This document shows positions 12,571 to 23,252 of a stretch of DNA of 64,000 nt, piece after piece. The DNA is from Gnetum montanum. Lineage: Eukaryota; Streptophyta; Gnetopsida; Gnetales; Gnetaceae. The stretch covers positions 1-64,000 of the forward strand of contig MNCI01023951.1 of assembly GCA_015680685.1 (NCBI GenBank). Direction: 5' to 3'. The first letter of the stretch is position 1. The number at the start of each line of letters is the position of its first letter. The notes beneath the pieces were generated by a model. The model was given only the letters and a program-made list of their open reading frames with translations, did no database searches and was not told the DNA's origin. Both the position numbers and the translations under genes were made by a program.

Positions 12571-13320
12571 CTCTTCATATGCTTGGATGTACTGTTAATC
12601 ACTACAAAAGATTAATGAAGCATTAATAGAAACATTTTCCTTGTACTAATACTAAGTCATAGGGATAAGTTCATGTGTTTCATTTTCTCTTGGACTATAC
12701 CAAATATTTCGTGCATCACTAAAATATGTCTTATTGTGAAAGGTCCAAGGTCTTCTCACATAACAATAGCACAATTAAGGGGAAGGATGTCACAATGTAC
12801 ATTGTTTTTAAAGAACTAATTTGAAAAGGTAAAATACACTTTTCCTTACTTTCTTGGAAATGATCCTTGGAAAGCCAATGGACTTTATAGGGCCTAGGAT
12901 GTGGAAATGTCTTCAAATTAATCTTATAAATATCCTTTGAAGAAATTACATTTTCTTGAGCACTGTAGTTAATTAAAATATGGATCCATTTACCACTATC
13001 TAGTTACCTAGATCCAATCCTAAAGAGTATTTTCCTTATAAAATCTTCATTAGCATTCATCGTTTTCATAGAAGTGCAAGAACTAATTTTAGTAATATCT
13101 TTAATAATTGGTGCATGTGTATTAGCTTTATTGGAGGATTATTCCTTTTCCAATGTCTAAAGTTCCTTGCCTTTGGAGATCTTTGGCATTTTACACACCC
13201 ATTTCTTGTGTTCCCTTTTATCGTAATTGAAACATTAAAGCTTGGATGCATAGTCATTTTCTTGATCCTTTTCGTTCTTGGATAACGTCTCTTGCTTCTC
13301 ATATATGTCTTCTTTGGAAT
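12571..13320 (-). pseudogene. Element Z: protease region and Gag zinc knuckle, decayed
   Basis: Near 13185-13245 on the minus strand a nucleocapsid-type knuckle is visible with spacing C-X2-(Y)-X4-H-X4-C (CFNYDKREHKKWVC). The second cysteine is now tyrosine, a TGC to TAC change. Further on, about 13000-12960, the frame reads HILINYSAQENVIS. This matches the beginning of a retropepsin, where the active site D-S/T-G would be expected and N-Y-S is found. The protease is therefore catalytically dead by sequence. The segment 12916-12731 continues the protease-to-RT linker. Confidence 0.6.
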
Positions 13321-14312
13321 TTTTATTTTCCTTGCCTTCTTTATTACCTTTAGAAGATTTGGAGTCCGTTAGAAGAATTGGAACCTATATTGTAGCCTTG
13401 GAATTTCTTCGTAGCCTTAAGGACTAGATCAATAGTCTCATTCAATGTTTGGGACTCAAAAGGTTAGCTCTTTTTGGTGCTCTCTTTAAAGTCCCCCTTG
13501 AAGGTTCAATTCTTGTTCATAATCATTCCAATGAAATTTTTCAAGCTAGAAAACTTTACAAAAATCCATGTAGTAGTCCTTCATGCTCTTATTTCCTTAC
13601 CTTAGGTACTTCCATGTTTGGATGCTCTCTTATCTATGATGATTGTTCTCAAATGTTTCTTGAGCAAGAACTACATTAAAGACCAATCCTTGATAGAAGT
13701 ACCATTTTTCATCTTGTAATAATGACTCTCATTCTTCCATCATATAAGTATTATGCCTTCAAATTGTCTTTTAGTGTATGATACCATTTTGATGATTTTT
13801 CACATCTTCAAGTTCAAAGTACTTGTTAATTATTTTTATCCAAGAGAAAAAAGATTTACTTCCATTCATGTCACTAAAGGATTTAACTTCAACACATGGC
13901 ATCCTTTAAGCATGTATGAAGCCTTTTCTAAGAATGACTTTAATTCCATCACCTTGATTTCTTTGAGGTTAAAAGAAAGTTTCTTTTTCCCTATCCTAGA
14001 AAAAATGAAACCTTGATACTTATTTTCAGCACTAGAAGCATGAAGAAAAACATCATTCCGATCTTCTCCTTTTCCAAAGTCTTTATTTTCAAAAGGAGGA
14101 TCTTATTCAAGGGATTCCATTGAGGAATATCTTGAGGAAGGTCTTGATGAAGAATTACATGAATTGTACCCTTTCTTGGATGATTTTTGTAAAGTATCAT
14201 GTTCTTTATTCTCTTTAAGCTTTTCATGTTTCTCAACAATGAGATTGAGAGCATTTCTCATGTCATCCATGTCTCTTGATAAAGCTTGAATTTTCTTATT
14301 CTTTGGAGACAT
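13321..14312 (-). pseudogene. Element Z: Gag, decayed
   Basis: The start is at 14312 (MSPKNKKIQALSRDMDDMRN). It is followed by a charged helical segment with coiled-coil character and a Ser/Arg-rich stretch. Downstream, after frameshifts, the capsid core of Ty3/gypsy Gag is still readable on the minus strand: a YFELEDVKN segment near 13820, and the WKYLRXGNKSMKDYYMDFCKVF region near 13610-13560. The frame carries many stops. This is the Gag of the same element as the chromovirus-like RT. Confidence 0.65.
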
Positions 14313-14483
14313 GATGGAAATTCATATTAAAGGTAATTTGTACAAAATTCTACAAGAAATGGTAAAATATTCAACAAATATCAAGGAGTGAAACTATGAA
14401 TACTCAAATCTTTGGAGAAATAAGCCAAGATCTTCATACCCTAGCTAGTATAAGATAATGAATATACAATTCCATAATTATCT

Positions 14484-14966
14484 TTCTATGATATCTCGTC
14501 CCCAAATGTCATGGAAAATGTCAAATATATGATAAATTAGACATTATGAATACAAATAAAATATACGAAATGCAAAATATAAATGATATTCAACATTATG
14601 TATACAAGAAATAATAGGAAAAATGCAGAAAGAGAAAGAAAAGGATGCTTTATTAATATGAAATAGCATATTCAGATCATGCTTTGAGAAAGTTCCTTAT
14701 GGTTTTCTTTGTTTGGCATCTATCCCTTAGAGGTAATCTATCACTGCCACCATGGCTAGGCCAATAACTTGGCCAGAAGGGATGGCCAGTTCACTTCTTG
14801 TCTTGCTTCACCCGATTTTCTATGAATTGGCTATACTAGCTCTACCACCCCTTGACTTGCCTATATCGGCTTCACCATTACATGCTAGCACAAATTATAA
14901 CCCTAGGTATAAATGTCTTAGGCCAATCCCCCAAAGGTTACCTTAAGGGACATGTCTGTTATTACA
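14484..14966 (-). mobile_element. Possible LTR and PBS of element Z
   Basis: On the minus strand a plausible LTR starts TGTAATAACAGACATGTCCC at 14966. It is preceded by a purine-rich tract (GAAAGGGAATG) and contains AATAAA-like signals. It is followed at about 14496-14484 by ATATCATAGA, a possible decayed form of the initiator-Met PBS TGGTATCAGA that is usual in chromoviruses. Its length near 0.5 kb and its place upstream of gag fit. No second copy is in the window, so the call rests on layout and short motifs. Confidence 0.35.
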
Positions 14967-15184
14967 ACATTCCCTTTCAGGTCTTATTAAGATAACAATA
15001 ATACTTGTTATGAAGAGACACCATCTTCATTAGTTAGCAGCATAATTTGGGAATGGGAAAGTGATAATCTACCTTCCTTAGGTTTTTTTCATCCTCGAAC
15101 AAGTCCATGTTCTTTATATTTCTCCAACTCCAATTCTTTCTTTCATGATCCTATGCTCCAATAATTTGATTTCTCTTTTGAACT

Positions 15185-15905
15185 TGAAGTTGTTTCTTTC
15201 TTATTTTCTTGATCTTGATCAACCTTATGAACTAATGGGAGTAATTGTAATTCTACTATAAGTGGTATGTTATCAAATGATCTTATTTAGGATAGAAAGG
15301 CTTGATCTTGATTCTTCTTAACTTCTTCTTTAGAAATTAACTCTAGTAACTTGGTAACTTGAAAGAACCAAGCATCATATCAAATATAATCCAAAGTCTC
15401 AATGAAGAATGTTGTTGACCCATCTTCATTAATCATTGCAAAGTAATTTTTAAATTGTGGATCTTGATGAGTGCTATCCATCAACATCATCTGTTCTTGA
15501 ATTCTAGAGTTTGATTTATCTACTAAAAATTCAAAATAAGCAAAATATGCATTCGTTAAGGGAATTGCAAGCTGAATTGATGGAAACATATTCTTCAATT
15601 TAGGTTCATCTTCCAAAGATTTCTTTATAGATCCATATTTTAAGAATTGATAAACACTACTTCCAACTTTTTCATTGAAGTCTCCACAAAGAATAAATGG
15701 GATTGGATTGGTACAACTTAGGAATAACTTCTTCTTCAAACTTTCTTCTATTTTCTTAATTAAGTATGCTCCTTGATAAAGTCTAACATTTGAACATGTT
15801 GGTTTTGCANTAGAAGGGTGAAAAATGTTAGACATGACTATTCATATGTTGAAAATGGACATTATATGCTTGAGTGATGCCAAAATTAAACTTTTGAAGA
15901 TCTCA
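15185..15905 (-). pseudogene. CCR4-type deadenylase (EEP exo/endonuclease) C-terminal fragment
   Basis: The minus-strand frame 15835-15380 and its continuation to about 15190 resemble the C-terminal half of plant CCR4-like poly(A) nucleases. Landmarks in order are an NVRLYQGAYLIKKIEES segment (family NTH..P...DVRLWQ..TLL), PIPFILCGDFNEKVGSSVY with the conserved GDFN metal-site motif, and FIETLDYI (family GTLDYI). After a stop come VTKLLEL and a decayed SSDHI..L motif read as RSFDNIPLIVEL. The catalytic SDH is lost, two stops follow TLDYI, and one base is unresolved at 15810. There is no intron in this stretch. The family removes mRNA poly(A) tails. This copy is a dead fragment, possibly carried by a retroelement, because purine-rich and LTR-like sequence follows at 14966-15130. 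Confidence 0.72.
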
Positions 15906-16065
15906 AGGTGCTATATCTGGAAAAGAGTAAAAAATAATCTTCAGGGTTCCTTGGGATGGATCTAACTCCTACATTGAGCTTGAAAGGTTAAAATCTATAA
16001 TAAATGACTCTTCATTCACTGAAAAAGGTTTTTGAAATTAAAAGCTATGGCTTATGGAGTATAAG

Positions 16066-16140
16066 TACTTTGGTTTGGAAAACAAGACTTCCTGAGAAGT
16101 CACCCATCCTAGTTCTACTCCAAAACATGTGTGCTTAATG
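16066..16140 (-). pseudogene. 5S rRNA-derived segment (internal promoter half)
   Basis: On the minus strand the sequence contains TTAAGCACACATGTTTTGG (box A region), then AGAACTAGGATGGG (intermediate element), then TGACTTCTCAGGAAGTC (box C). These match, in order and spacing, the central-to-3' part of plant 5S rRNA. The 5' half is not clearly recognisable. Free 5S pseudogenes, 5S-derived SINEs and Cassandra-type TRIM LTRs all carry such sequence. No tRNA-Met PBS was noticed nearby to prove Cassandra. Confidence 0.75.
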
Positions 16141-16344
16141 ACAAAATTTTTATTTCTATTGTTACCATAACACCAATTTAAATTTTTGAAAATAATTGAG
16201 TGTGTTTTTTATTTAAACTAATAATTATGATGTAAAAAAAAATTAAAAAATTTTTTTGTCAGTTGACAGAAATTTTGAAATTCTTGTCAATTGTCAAAAA
16301 AATTGATTTTTCTATCTACTGATGGATGATCCATTCCAAGGCTT

Positions 16345-16815
16345 GTACGGTGATATTAGAGGAGATGATGGGTAGCATTGGAGGTAGTGATGGATGGCAC
16401 TAAAGGTACTAATGGATGGAACTAAAGGTAGTGATGGATAGCACTGATGGTAGTGATGGACGATGCTGGGGGCAATGATGGGTAGAATTACAGCTAGTGA
16501 TGGGTAGCACTCGAGGTAATGATGAGCAGCACTAAAGGTAGTGATGGACAACATTGATGGTAGTGATGGATAGTGCTAGGGATAGTGATGGAAAATGCTA
16601 GAGGTAGTGATGGGTGGCACTAGAGGTAATGATAACCAACACTGAAGGTAGTGATGGGTGGCATTAATGGTAGTGATGGAGAGCACTAGAGGCAATGATG
16701 GATGGCATTGTATGTAGTGATGGGTGGCACTGGAGGTAGTGATGGATAACACTAGAGGTAGTGATGGGTAACATTGGTGACAATGATGGGTTGTAGTGAG
16801 GGTTTTTGGCACAAC
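16345..16815 (+). repeat. 22-bp minisatellite, about 21 units
   Basis: A unit resembling GGTAGTGATGGATGGCACTAAA repeats with a 22-bp period; exact spacing was checked at 16383, 16405 and 16427. Units vary by substitutions. Because 22 is not a multiple of three, open frames through it have a 22-residue pattern, and those frames are shadows rather than genes. Confidence 0.85.
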
Positions 16816-16986
16816 AGGTGGCCACAGTAGAGATGTTGGCAGTGATAGATTAAAATTTGTCTAGGCACCCACTACACCTCCATCATGACTGGTTTAGAGG
16901 TCCACAATGCCTTGATGATGGGCTACATCCCTTGTAGGGCCTGTGGCATTTTGGACAAGTCTTGGGTTGTGACCTACACGGTTTGC
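16816..16986. other. Unique sequence between minisatellite and element O
   Basis: No gene or repeat recognised. Its last bases (GTTTGC) are the left flank of element O. Confidence 0.4.
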
Positions 16987-17005
16987 TGAAACACCACCAA
17001 ATTTA

Positions 17006-18473
17006 GGCAACAACACTGCAATGACAAATTTGTCTAAGTGTCAACTTAAGGCAAAATTTTGTAAGTGTTTGGCCCATTATCCCATTGCTGGGGCTACACT
17101 CTAGAGCATAGCCAACATAGCATGCAACACATAGTTGGATTTGCAAAATTTTTTAAGTGCCAAATAGTAGCTATAGAAATTTTCTAAGTGTCTTACTATG
17201 CTTACATCCCTCTTGCTACACTCTCCAATATAGTAACACTCTTATGGCTAGTCTACACTAGTGTCAAGATAGAACTTGCCAAGCTAGCTCAACATGGAAG
17301 AAGCATTTGGTAGATTTTCTAATTCCTAAAGCTTCCCTTTCTACTATGCTCTCAAGCGTAGCAAGAATAAGGACTTTAATGTTTGCTAGATTTTTCTAAG
17401 TGTCCATACTACATTGTATCCCATCCTATTATGCTCTCTAGCATAGCAAGCGTAGCAACATTAGACTTTAGTTTTTGAAATAATTACCTAATCGTTGTGC
17501 TACACTCTAGAGTGTAACTAGTGTAGCAACAAGAAACTTCCTTTAAAAGCTTCCAGAGCTTAGCACTAGCCTTCATTCCAACTCTAGCACTCTTCCAACA
17601 AGTATGATTAGCAACTTGCACTCTTTTGTACCTCACCCTATGTTCCAAAATTGTACCTATTCTTGATTCCACTCAAAAGAGGGGAGAACATAGTCCTATA
17701 GCGTAGCCTCAAGATTACACTATTTTTAGGTACATTACAGGCAACAACACTGCAACGAAAAATTTTTCTAAGTGTCAACTTAAGCCAAATTTTCATAAGT
17801 GTTTGGCCCATTATCCCATTTCTGGGGCTACACTCTAGAGCATAGCCAACATAGCATGCAACACAGAGTTGGATTTGCAAAATTTTTTAAGTGCCAAACA
17901 GTAGCTATAGGAATTTTCTAAGTGTCTTACTATGCTCACATCCCTCTTGCTACACTCTCTAATGTAGTAGCACTCTGATGGCTAGTCTACACTAGTGTCA
18001 AGATAGAACTTGCCAAGCTAGCTCAACATAGAAGAAGCATTTGGTAGATTTTCTAATTCCTGAAGCTTCCCTTTCTACTATGCTCTCAAGCGTAGCAAAA
18101 ATAAGGCTTGCAATGTTTTCTAGATTTTTCTAAGTGTCCATACTACACTGTATCCCATCCTATTATGCCCTCTAGCATAGCAAGCTTAGCAACACTAGAC
18201 TTTAGTTTTTGAAATAATTGCCTAATCATTGTGCTACACTCTAGAGTGTAACTAGTGTAGCAACAAGAAACTACCTTCAAAAGCTTCCAGAGCTTAGCAC
18301 GGGCCTTCATTTCAACTCTAGCACTCTTCCAACAAGTAGGATCAGCAACTTGCACTCTTTTGTACCTCCCCCTATGTTCCAAAATTTTACCTATTCTTGA
18401 TTCCACTCAAAAGAGGGGAGAACATAGTCCTAGAGCATAGCCTCAAGATTACACTATTTTTAGGTACATTACA
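17006..18473 (+). repeat. Tandem direct duplication, unit 734 bp, two copies
   Basis: Copy 1 is 17006-17739 and copy 2 is 17740-18473. The offset is exactly 734 at both ends checked: GGCAACAACACTGCA at 17006 and 17740, CCTCAAGATTACACT at 17707 and 18441. Copies differ by scattered substitutions but have almost no net length change. It lies wholly within the LTR of O. Confidence 0.9.
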
Positions 18474-18647
18474 ATCTTAGCACATGAAATATTAGTAGTG
18501 TAGCTAGTTTGGCAGTCTCCTAGGGTCTAGTGGAGCATATGAAACCATAGCACCAATTGTCCCATTGGAACGTAGTAAAGGTCAGCATGTCCCCACTTAC
18601 CCCTTTTCCACATGGCACTCAATCTACACTTTTCACTAATCCTAAGT

Positions 18648-18659
18648 CTATAAATATCC
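18648..18659 (+). promoter_or_regulatory. TATA box of element O LTR
   Basis: CTATAAATATCC, in the position within the LTR equivalent to CTATAAATACCC in M and CCTATAAATAGC in Y. It would set the start of the retroelement RNA. Confidence 0.6.
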
Positions 18660-19421
18660 TTGCATTGCAAAATTTCATGGCTAGCATTTCATTCTAGCAA
18701 TGTGCATTAAAATCTTAGAGGACCATTTGGCAATTGAAGCACCTTGAGCATTGTGTACACTAAAGTGTATTTGCATCTTGACAACACCTTTGCATCCCAC
18801 TCAGCAGCACAATGCATCATAGTGCACCGCAAGCTTGTAGGACACTATAGTAGCCAACCTAGCAAGCAAAAACCTTGTAATGCACATTAGTCTTTATCCT
18901 AGGATACCCTAAAGAACTTGGGTGTGCTACTACTACACCTTTCTAGAACATTATGTACCTCTACAAAGCTCATTTGTAATTGCTACACTCCCCATCCAAG
19001 GTGGTATCACCCTTTATTTCTTCCAAAATCCTTTGCATTTCAAGTATTTAATCCATTATGTTTTAAGAATTTTCCTTAACATTTAGCAATACATTCACAC
19101 TTTTTTCATTATTTATATGCTTTTTGCACACTCGCACTTCCATTCTCATGTCATCAGACCTTATTATGCTTAGGCTTAGTTGGCCTCGGTACTACCGAGA
19201 ACATCGTTAGTGCTTGCATTTTTGGCTAACCATGCCATCCCTTGGTTATGCTTGATACCTTGGTTGTAGCTAGTGAAGTCCCTATTCAATTAGAAAGATC
19301 ATCTATGGAACTCCATGTCCATTTCCTAGCAAAGGCCCTTGCGTATAGGTAGGGTTGAGGCTATGGGTCCACAAACCCTTCAACATTTCAATCGCTAACA
19401 TTTTTGGTCATCATAGTTTTT

Positions 19422-19440
19422 TGGTGATAGAAGGAGGGGC
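19422..19440 (+). other. Primer-binding site, element O
   Basis: TGGTGATAGAAGGAGGGGC, six bases after the LTR, is a variant of the PBS of M and Y. Confidence 0.7.
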
Positions 19441-19957
19441 TCATCATTTCCTTTTGTGTTCAATGGTAGTTCCACATGCTCTCTACACCTTTGTTACTAG
19501 CTTAAAACTAGAATAGATGTGACACCCCTATGGATGTCTATGATCTAGTTGGTGTAGATTGGTCCCAATTGTTGATTCCCCTAGAACCCCATAGGATAGA
19601 AGCCAAAGTGTATCCCCCACACTCAAGCCCTAAAAAGTATAGATTTTCCTTGGCATAGGAGCATAGTAAGGTATAGTGTAGTAAGTGTAGCACTAGATTT
19701 AGACATGTTTTCTAGTAGCATTCTCATACTTGATTATTGTTTTGGCATTTCTATACTTAGACATTTTCAGCACTCATTATACTTAACCACTTCTTTTCTA
19801 GTGTTATACCTTTTGCATCTTCCATAGTAGCATGAATCAGGTGTAGTCATTATTTAACTTGTCTAGCAAGAATTCACAATCAACATCCTTGGAATTAGGT
19901 GGGTTCATCTTCGTGGGAAGGTAATCCCTCAAGCTCTGTAACTAGTCCCCTGAGAAC

Positions 19958-21650
19958 ATGGTGCTTGACAAAGAAAAATATAACTTCCTTTGTGCGAATC
20001 TCCAGGCAAGCATTCCCTTAGCCCACCAAGAGTTAGAGGCAAATCAAGGTTATGACCTCATACATCGGAATAGGAGGGAGTACTTCCTTGCCCCTAAAGA
20101 TCTAATCCCCCTCACCGAGACCTTTTGGTGGATGCTTGACCAACTCATGTAACTAAGTGGGTTGAATGAGCACGACATAGCAATCAACTATGAGGAACGC
20201 CTAGAAGATGGGAAAGAGGAATTTGATGCTCACTCAGAGAAAGAGAATCCCTTTTATGTCTCCTTCCTATTTCCCAACTCTAATGTTTCTCCTTTAGAGC
20301 CTCAATTGTCTATCTTCTTTGAGGTAGCAACATCTTCCATGCCACCACCTAGACCGACGTCCATTATGACAAACCATCAAACGCATATGCATTAGAGTGT
20401 AGGATTGTCTATTACCCCATCCTTTGTGGTTTCAGCATAGTCTATGAAATCCTCTATTCTAGCATCCATGATGCCAACTTAGCCGTACGTGCACATAGTG
20501 CCAATGTCTCAACCTCATGTGGGATAGGCATCATATGTCCCACCTATCTTTGTTGCACCCCCTACGATAGCCCAAGCCACAACCATGTGTTGGGGCCCAA
20601 CCTCCATGCCCTGCACACAACACATGCAACAATAGCATGTGCAATAGCCTTTACAACACTACACTCAACAAGCATCCGATGTGGTTGCATAGCCTACAAC
20701 AGGGCCATGGACCACACCAATAGTACAACAGGCTACACAACCAACACAGCTGACCACACCCACATCAAGCCTAAATCAAGAATTCTAGCTCTTTTAGAAA
20801 CTCACTGAAGAGGTCAAATAGCTTATGGCCATCTCTTGTGACATAGTCCAAGTGATGGACTTCTACTAGGATGACCCCATTAGTCTTGTTGTCCCATCAT
20901 TGACCTTATCTCCAGGTGTTCAACTTCCATAGTTCACCAAGTATGATAGTGAAGGGAACCCGCACACCCATCTAGTGACCTTCCTATCTGAGTGCCTTTT
21001 GTTGCAAGTATGGCTGTATGCAATCATTCTTGTGTTTTCTATTTCCCTAATTGGCAAGGTGCTAAACTAGTACTACATGCTCCCCAGGGCCTGCATATCT
21101 TTGTTGCAAGATTTGCTTAGCCAATTTTTCACTCACTTCAAGTACAACTTGAAGCCTAAGGCGACCATGTACCAACTCATGCAAATCAAATAGGACCACT
21201 TAGAGCCTGTTCAAAAGTTCATCTAATGATGAAGTGCTACACTTAACAAAATTTTTGAGCCTATTGTAGAAAATCACCTACTAGCCATTTTCAAAGGTCT
21301 AGTAAATGACTTCATTAAGTTGAAACTATACGATCTTTCCCCACACTCCATGAGCCAAGAATTTGCTCAAATGAAGAGCATTCAAGATGTGGTAGAAGCC
21401 AATAAGGATCCAACCTACATGGCTTATAAGAATGCACGCATGAAAAAAAGATAAGGAGAAGGGAAAGACAACAACAACCATTGTAGTGGTGGCCAATGAG
21501 ACCAAGCTAAACAATGCCAATCCAATGGCCAAGGTAACAAAGGCCTTGACCAACAACAAGGCAACTAGCTTTGGCACTATGGTGACCAACCAACCCACAT
21601 CATTGATAGCAATGTGGCAGGTTTACCCAAGGTCAAACTTTTAAGTGCAA
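19958..21650 (+). pseudogene. gag: Element O: Gag, decayed
   Basis: One plus-strand frame can be followed from MVLDKEKYNFLCANLQA through the whole gene despite many TAG codons, most explicable as CAG or TGG decay. The N-terminal block ends in LIPLTETFWWMLDQLM, matching DVIPIPEQFSELFM in Y. A Pro/Thr/Met-rich low-complexity section covers 20280-20770. The capsid core follows: VQVMDFY, then a LTLSPGVQLP..TKYDSEG segment, then FKYNLKPKATMYQLMQIK near 21140-21190, LEPVQKFI, and the basic tail near 21440-21560. The upstream leader from 19441 shows no open frame. Function would be particle assembly and RNA packaging. Confidence 0.78.
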
Positions 21651-23247
21651 TGACTACTCAAAGTATACATTGTTGCCCATCAAACCATTGAAATTGTTGG
21701 ATCAACTACTTAGTGCTAGGTGCATACAGTATAAGAAAATGTCTAAAGATGCTCAGAAGCATCATGATTGCTACTATGAGATCCTGAGGAACCCATCAGT
21801 AGCTACACTAGATGACCCTCCACTCCCAAAACCTTCAAGTTGGACTAGTTTTGCCATTATCATCAATTTCTTGGGTATGACATGGACTTCTGCATGGCCT
21901 TACAGTATGACATACAATGGATGATTGACCAAGGACAACTATTTCTTGATTCAACTAACCTAGATTGATCATAAAATCAATCAATGAAGGTCTACAAAGA
22001 CCCTCTCAATGAAAGCTGCACAAGCTATTTCATTAATGCCATCATCATTGATGATGATGTAGGACCAACATGAAAATCATTTATTGTTCATGTGCCCTCT
22101 GAAAACATTGGAACCTCTTTGGTGTCAACCAATCCAAGGATTCCTTTTGTCATCAAAGCACCACGTTGAGTGCCCATGAAAACCTTTGTGGTTATGGCCC
22201 CATAGCACTGAGTGCCCATGAAAACATTTGTAGTTAGGGCCCCATAGCACATTGTGACAACTACAACCTAGACGCCTTTTGTCATCAGGGTGCCAAAACA
22301 TATGGACCCCTCACTAAGTTTGGTGGTAGGGACTATAATAGGCTCTACTCATCCAAGGCCTCATCCTACATACAATACTAGGGAGTTGAGGTGGTACCAT
22401 AGGAGGCCAAATGAGCACCTCATTAATTAAATGATGAGGGAACGTATGGCATTAGGTCTACTTAAGCCCATTCCCTTATCTACTATTCCTATGGCCGCAT
22501 CAGCTGAAGCCTGTATAGCAAGTGTTCAACAAGAAAGAACTAAGGCTCATAGGTAAGCTTAAAAAATAACCCTAAATCTCCTTCTGAAGAGATCCACCTT
22601 TTGGGCTGCATGAAGGAGATGAAGTCCAAAAGGCAACTGATGGTGGTAAGGGCTTTCTAGACATGTTAGCATAAGTCAAGTAGGCTCTTAAATAAAAAAG
22701 AATACAACCTTCAGCCTGTATGACTTGGTGATGACCTCCTCCACTCATCATGGAGCACTAGTTCATATATTAGCGTCTATTCCCATCAAGGAGGACATCC
22801 TAGTGGATGAACAAGCCATCCATGTTGTGATGCTTCCTCCTTTGCCTCAGGAATTAGGTCCAATTCCTGTAGAATTTTTTGATGAGGCAATCAAGGTAGA
22901 CTTGAAAAGGGTGAAGTCACCACTACACCAATCTTTATAACCATCCATGTAGGACAATGCATGATTCATAGGGTACATGTTTATGATTGGGCAGTGACCA
23001 ACATCATTCCATTCCTAGTCATTGACACACTTCGCCACAAAGATAACACACCTCAAGTCCTTCAATGGATCACATGTTATTGTGAGGGCAACAATCACAA
23101 TAGCCTTTGTGGTAGGGGAGCAATTCCCCATCATGGCCAAATTCATTTTCATCAAGGAGATGCCTAGGTTCAACCTGATTTTGGGAAGGCCTTGGCTAGC
23201 CCAATTGTAGGGTATCTTCTCACCCATTTATCAAGAAATCCACCTGC
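21651..23247 (+). pseudogene. Element O: Gag-PR linker and N-terminal part of protease, interrupted
   Basis: The frame 21670-21924 matches the post-Gag region of Y (KPLKLLDQLLSARCIQ compared with KPAQLFDQLLKAGLMS). Protease starts near 22725 (HHGALVHILASIPIKEDI). The active-site area reads HRVHVYDWAVTNIIPF where Y has HRVHVDDGAATNVVPY, so the catalytic motif is destroyed. The segment PRFNLILGRPWLAQL is kept at about 23165-23210. The gene then breaks after the codons for EIHLP at 23247, where element M is inserted. It resumes at 54596 with the following residues. Confidence 0.8.
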
Positions 23248-23252
23248 CATAA
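23248..23252 (+). repeat. Target-site duplication CATAA of element M (left copy)
   Basis: CATAA immediately precedes the LTR tip TGAAACACCC. The same five bases follow the 3' LTR at 54596-54600. A 5-bp duplication is the hallmark of Ty3/gypsy integration. It splits the protease frame of O. Confidence 0.9.

Larger units (their letters stand above)
16987..19415 (+). mobile_element. Element O: 5' LTR
   Basis: It starts with the family tip TGAAACACCACCAAATTT and ends in TTGGTCATCATA, six bases before the PBS. The equivalent ends in M are TTGGTTACTATA and TTGGTCGCTACA. The length of 2.43 kb is inflated by an internal 734-bp tandem duplication; without it the LTR is close to M's 1.8 kb. A TATA box lies at 18648-18659. 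The sequence is rich in GCTACACT/AGTGTAGC inverted repeats. The 3' LTR is outside the window. Confidence 0.7.

Noticed and set aside
12731-12916. Short frame considered as an independent gene
   Set aside because: It falls in the protease-to-RT segment of element Z and continues that decayed polyprotein.
16312-16812. Two His/Ser/Pro-rich open frames with a repeating pattern
   Set aside because: They are translations of the 22-bp minisatellite. The 22-residue pattern follows from three units making a whole number of codons.
16345-16815. Regular short repeats that might suggest a CRISPR array
   Set aside because: The units are directly adjacent with no unique spacers, no cas genes are present, and the context is a plant genome.
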